A stretch of DNA of 5,581 nt from Acidobacteriaceae bacterium (GTDB lineage: Bacteria; Acidobacteriota; Terriglobia; Terriglobales; Acidobacteriaceae): contig PMMJ01000452.1 in assembly GCA_003162255.1 (NCBI GenBank), positions 1-5,581 on the forward strand, in the 5' to 3' direction. The notes under the pieces are model-generated. The model made no database searches. It saw nothing but the letters and a program-made list of their open reading frames with translations, and was not told the origin of the DNA. Position 1 is the first letter of the stretch. Each line of letters opens with the position of its first letter. Both the position numbers and the translations under genes were made by a program. Positions 5,544 to 5,581 of this stretch are shown in pieces.

Positions 5544-5581
5544 TGCTGGCTTTCCCGTCTTCGCTATAATGTTTGTTTGCT

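Larger units (their letters stand above)
5426..5581 (-). promoter_or_regulatory. 5' leader and upstream region of the secreted protein gene
   Basis: These 156 bp precede the signal-peptide start. They contain a 7-bp hairpin (5527-5543), a C-rich stretch with a repeated CCCTTAC motif (CCCTTACGCAGCCCCTTACCC region, about 5470-5490) and the ribosome site. No complete sigma-70 promoter is visible. Minus-strand TATAGC near 5564-5569 is a weak -10 candidate whose -35 would lie outside the window. No known riboswitch was recognised. Confidence 0.35.

Noticed and set aside
5440..5560. Cyclic-di-GMP (GEMM) riboswitch in the leader
   Set aside because: A GGACGCAA string hints at one conserved block, but the GCAAACC-type block and the paired helix arrangement are missing.
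5565..5570. Perfect TATAAT on the plus strand at the right edge
   Set aside because: No matching -35 is found at 16-18 bp spacing, and no plus-strand gene is visible before the window ends. It could serve a divergent gene outside, but this cannot be supported.

Overview
The window is about 5.6 kb of moderately GC-rich bacterial DNA, and every convincing gene lies on the minus strand. The best guess for the source is Acidobacteriota (moderate to low confidence). This rests on an Asn/Ser/Thr/Gly-rich secreted protein with small beta-rich modules of a kind I associate with that phylum, and on a GGCACGGC/GCCGTGCC intergenic palindrome of a style common there. Nothing in the window proves the taxonomy. 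Two genes carry clear reading-frame breaks, so either the region is decaying or the sequence holds indel errors, as in a draft or metagenomic assembly.

Layout in transcription order (right to left). At 5425-3298 is a large exported protein of about 708 residues with a signal peptide, broken by a frameshift near 4172-4183. Its leader holds a 7-bp hairpin (5527-5543). A 134-bp intergenic gap (3297-3164) follows, holding a perfect 8-bp-stem palindrome nested inside a wider inverted repeat. Next comes a tight five-gene run: an M15-type zinc peptidase (3163-2717), a 62-residue hydrophobic holin-like protein with a TTG start (2654-2466), a 119-residue protein with one membrane segment and a helical tail (2457-2098), a probable lipoprotein of 200 residues (2059-1457), and a papain-like C1A cysteine peptidase (1460-706). 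The last gene starts inside the lipoprotein stop codon (GTGA overlap) and has lost its native C-terminus to a one-base deletion. After a 126-bp gap comes a RutE-type nitroreductase (579-1), cut by the window edge only a few residues before its expected end.

The five-gene run is the most interesting part. A leaderless peptidoglycan-peptidase-like protein, a tiny membrane protein, a membrane-anchored helical protein and a lipoprotein recall the order endolysin, holin, inner-membrane spanin, outer-membrane spanin of phage lysis cassettes, here joined to a papain-like peptidase. No phage structural, integrase or packaging gene is visible. A domesticated or orphan lysis/export module is therefore a hypothesis from architecture alone. 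The secreted protein and the nitroreductase show no evident functional link to it.
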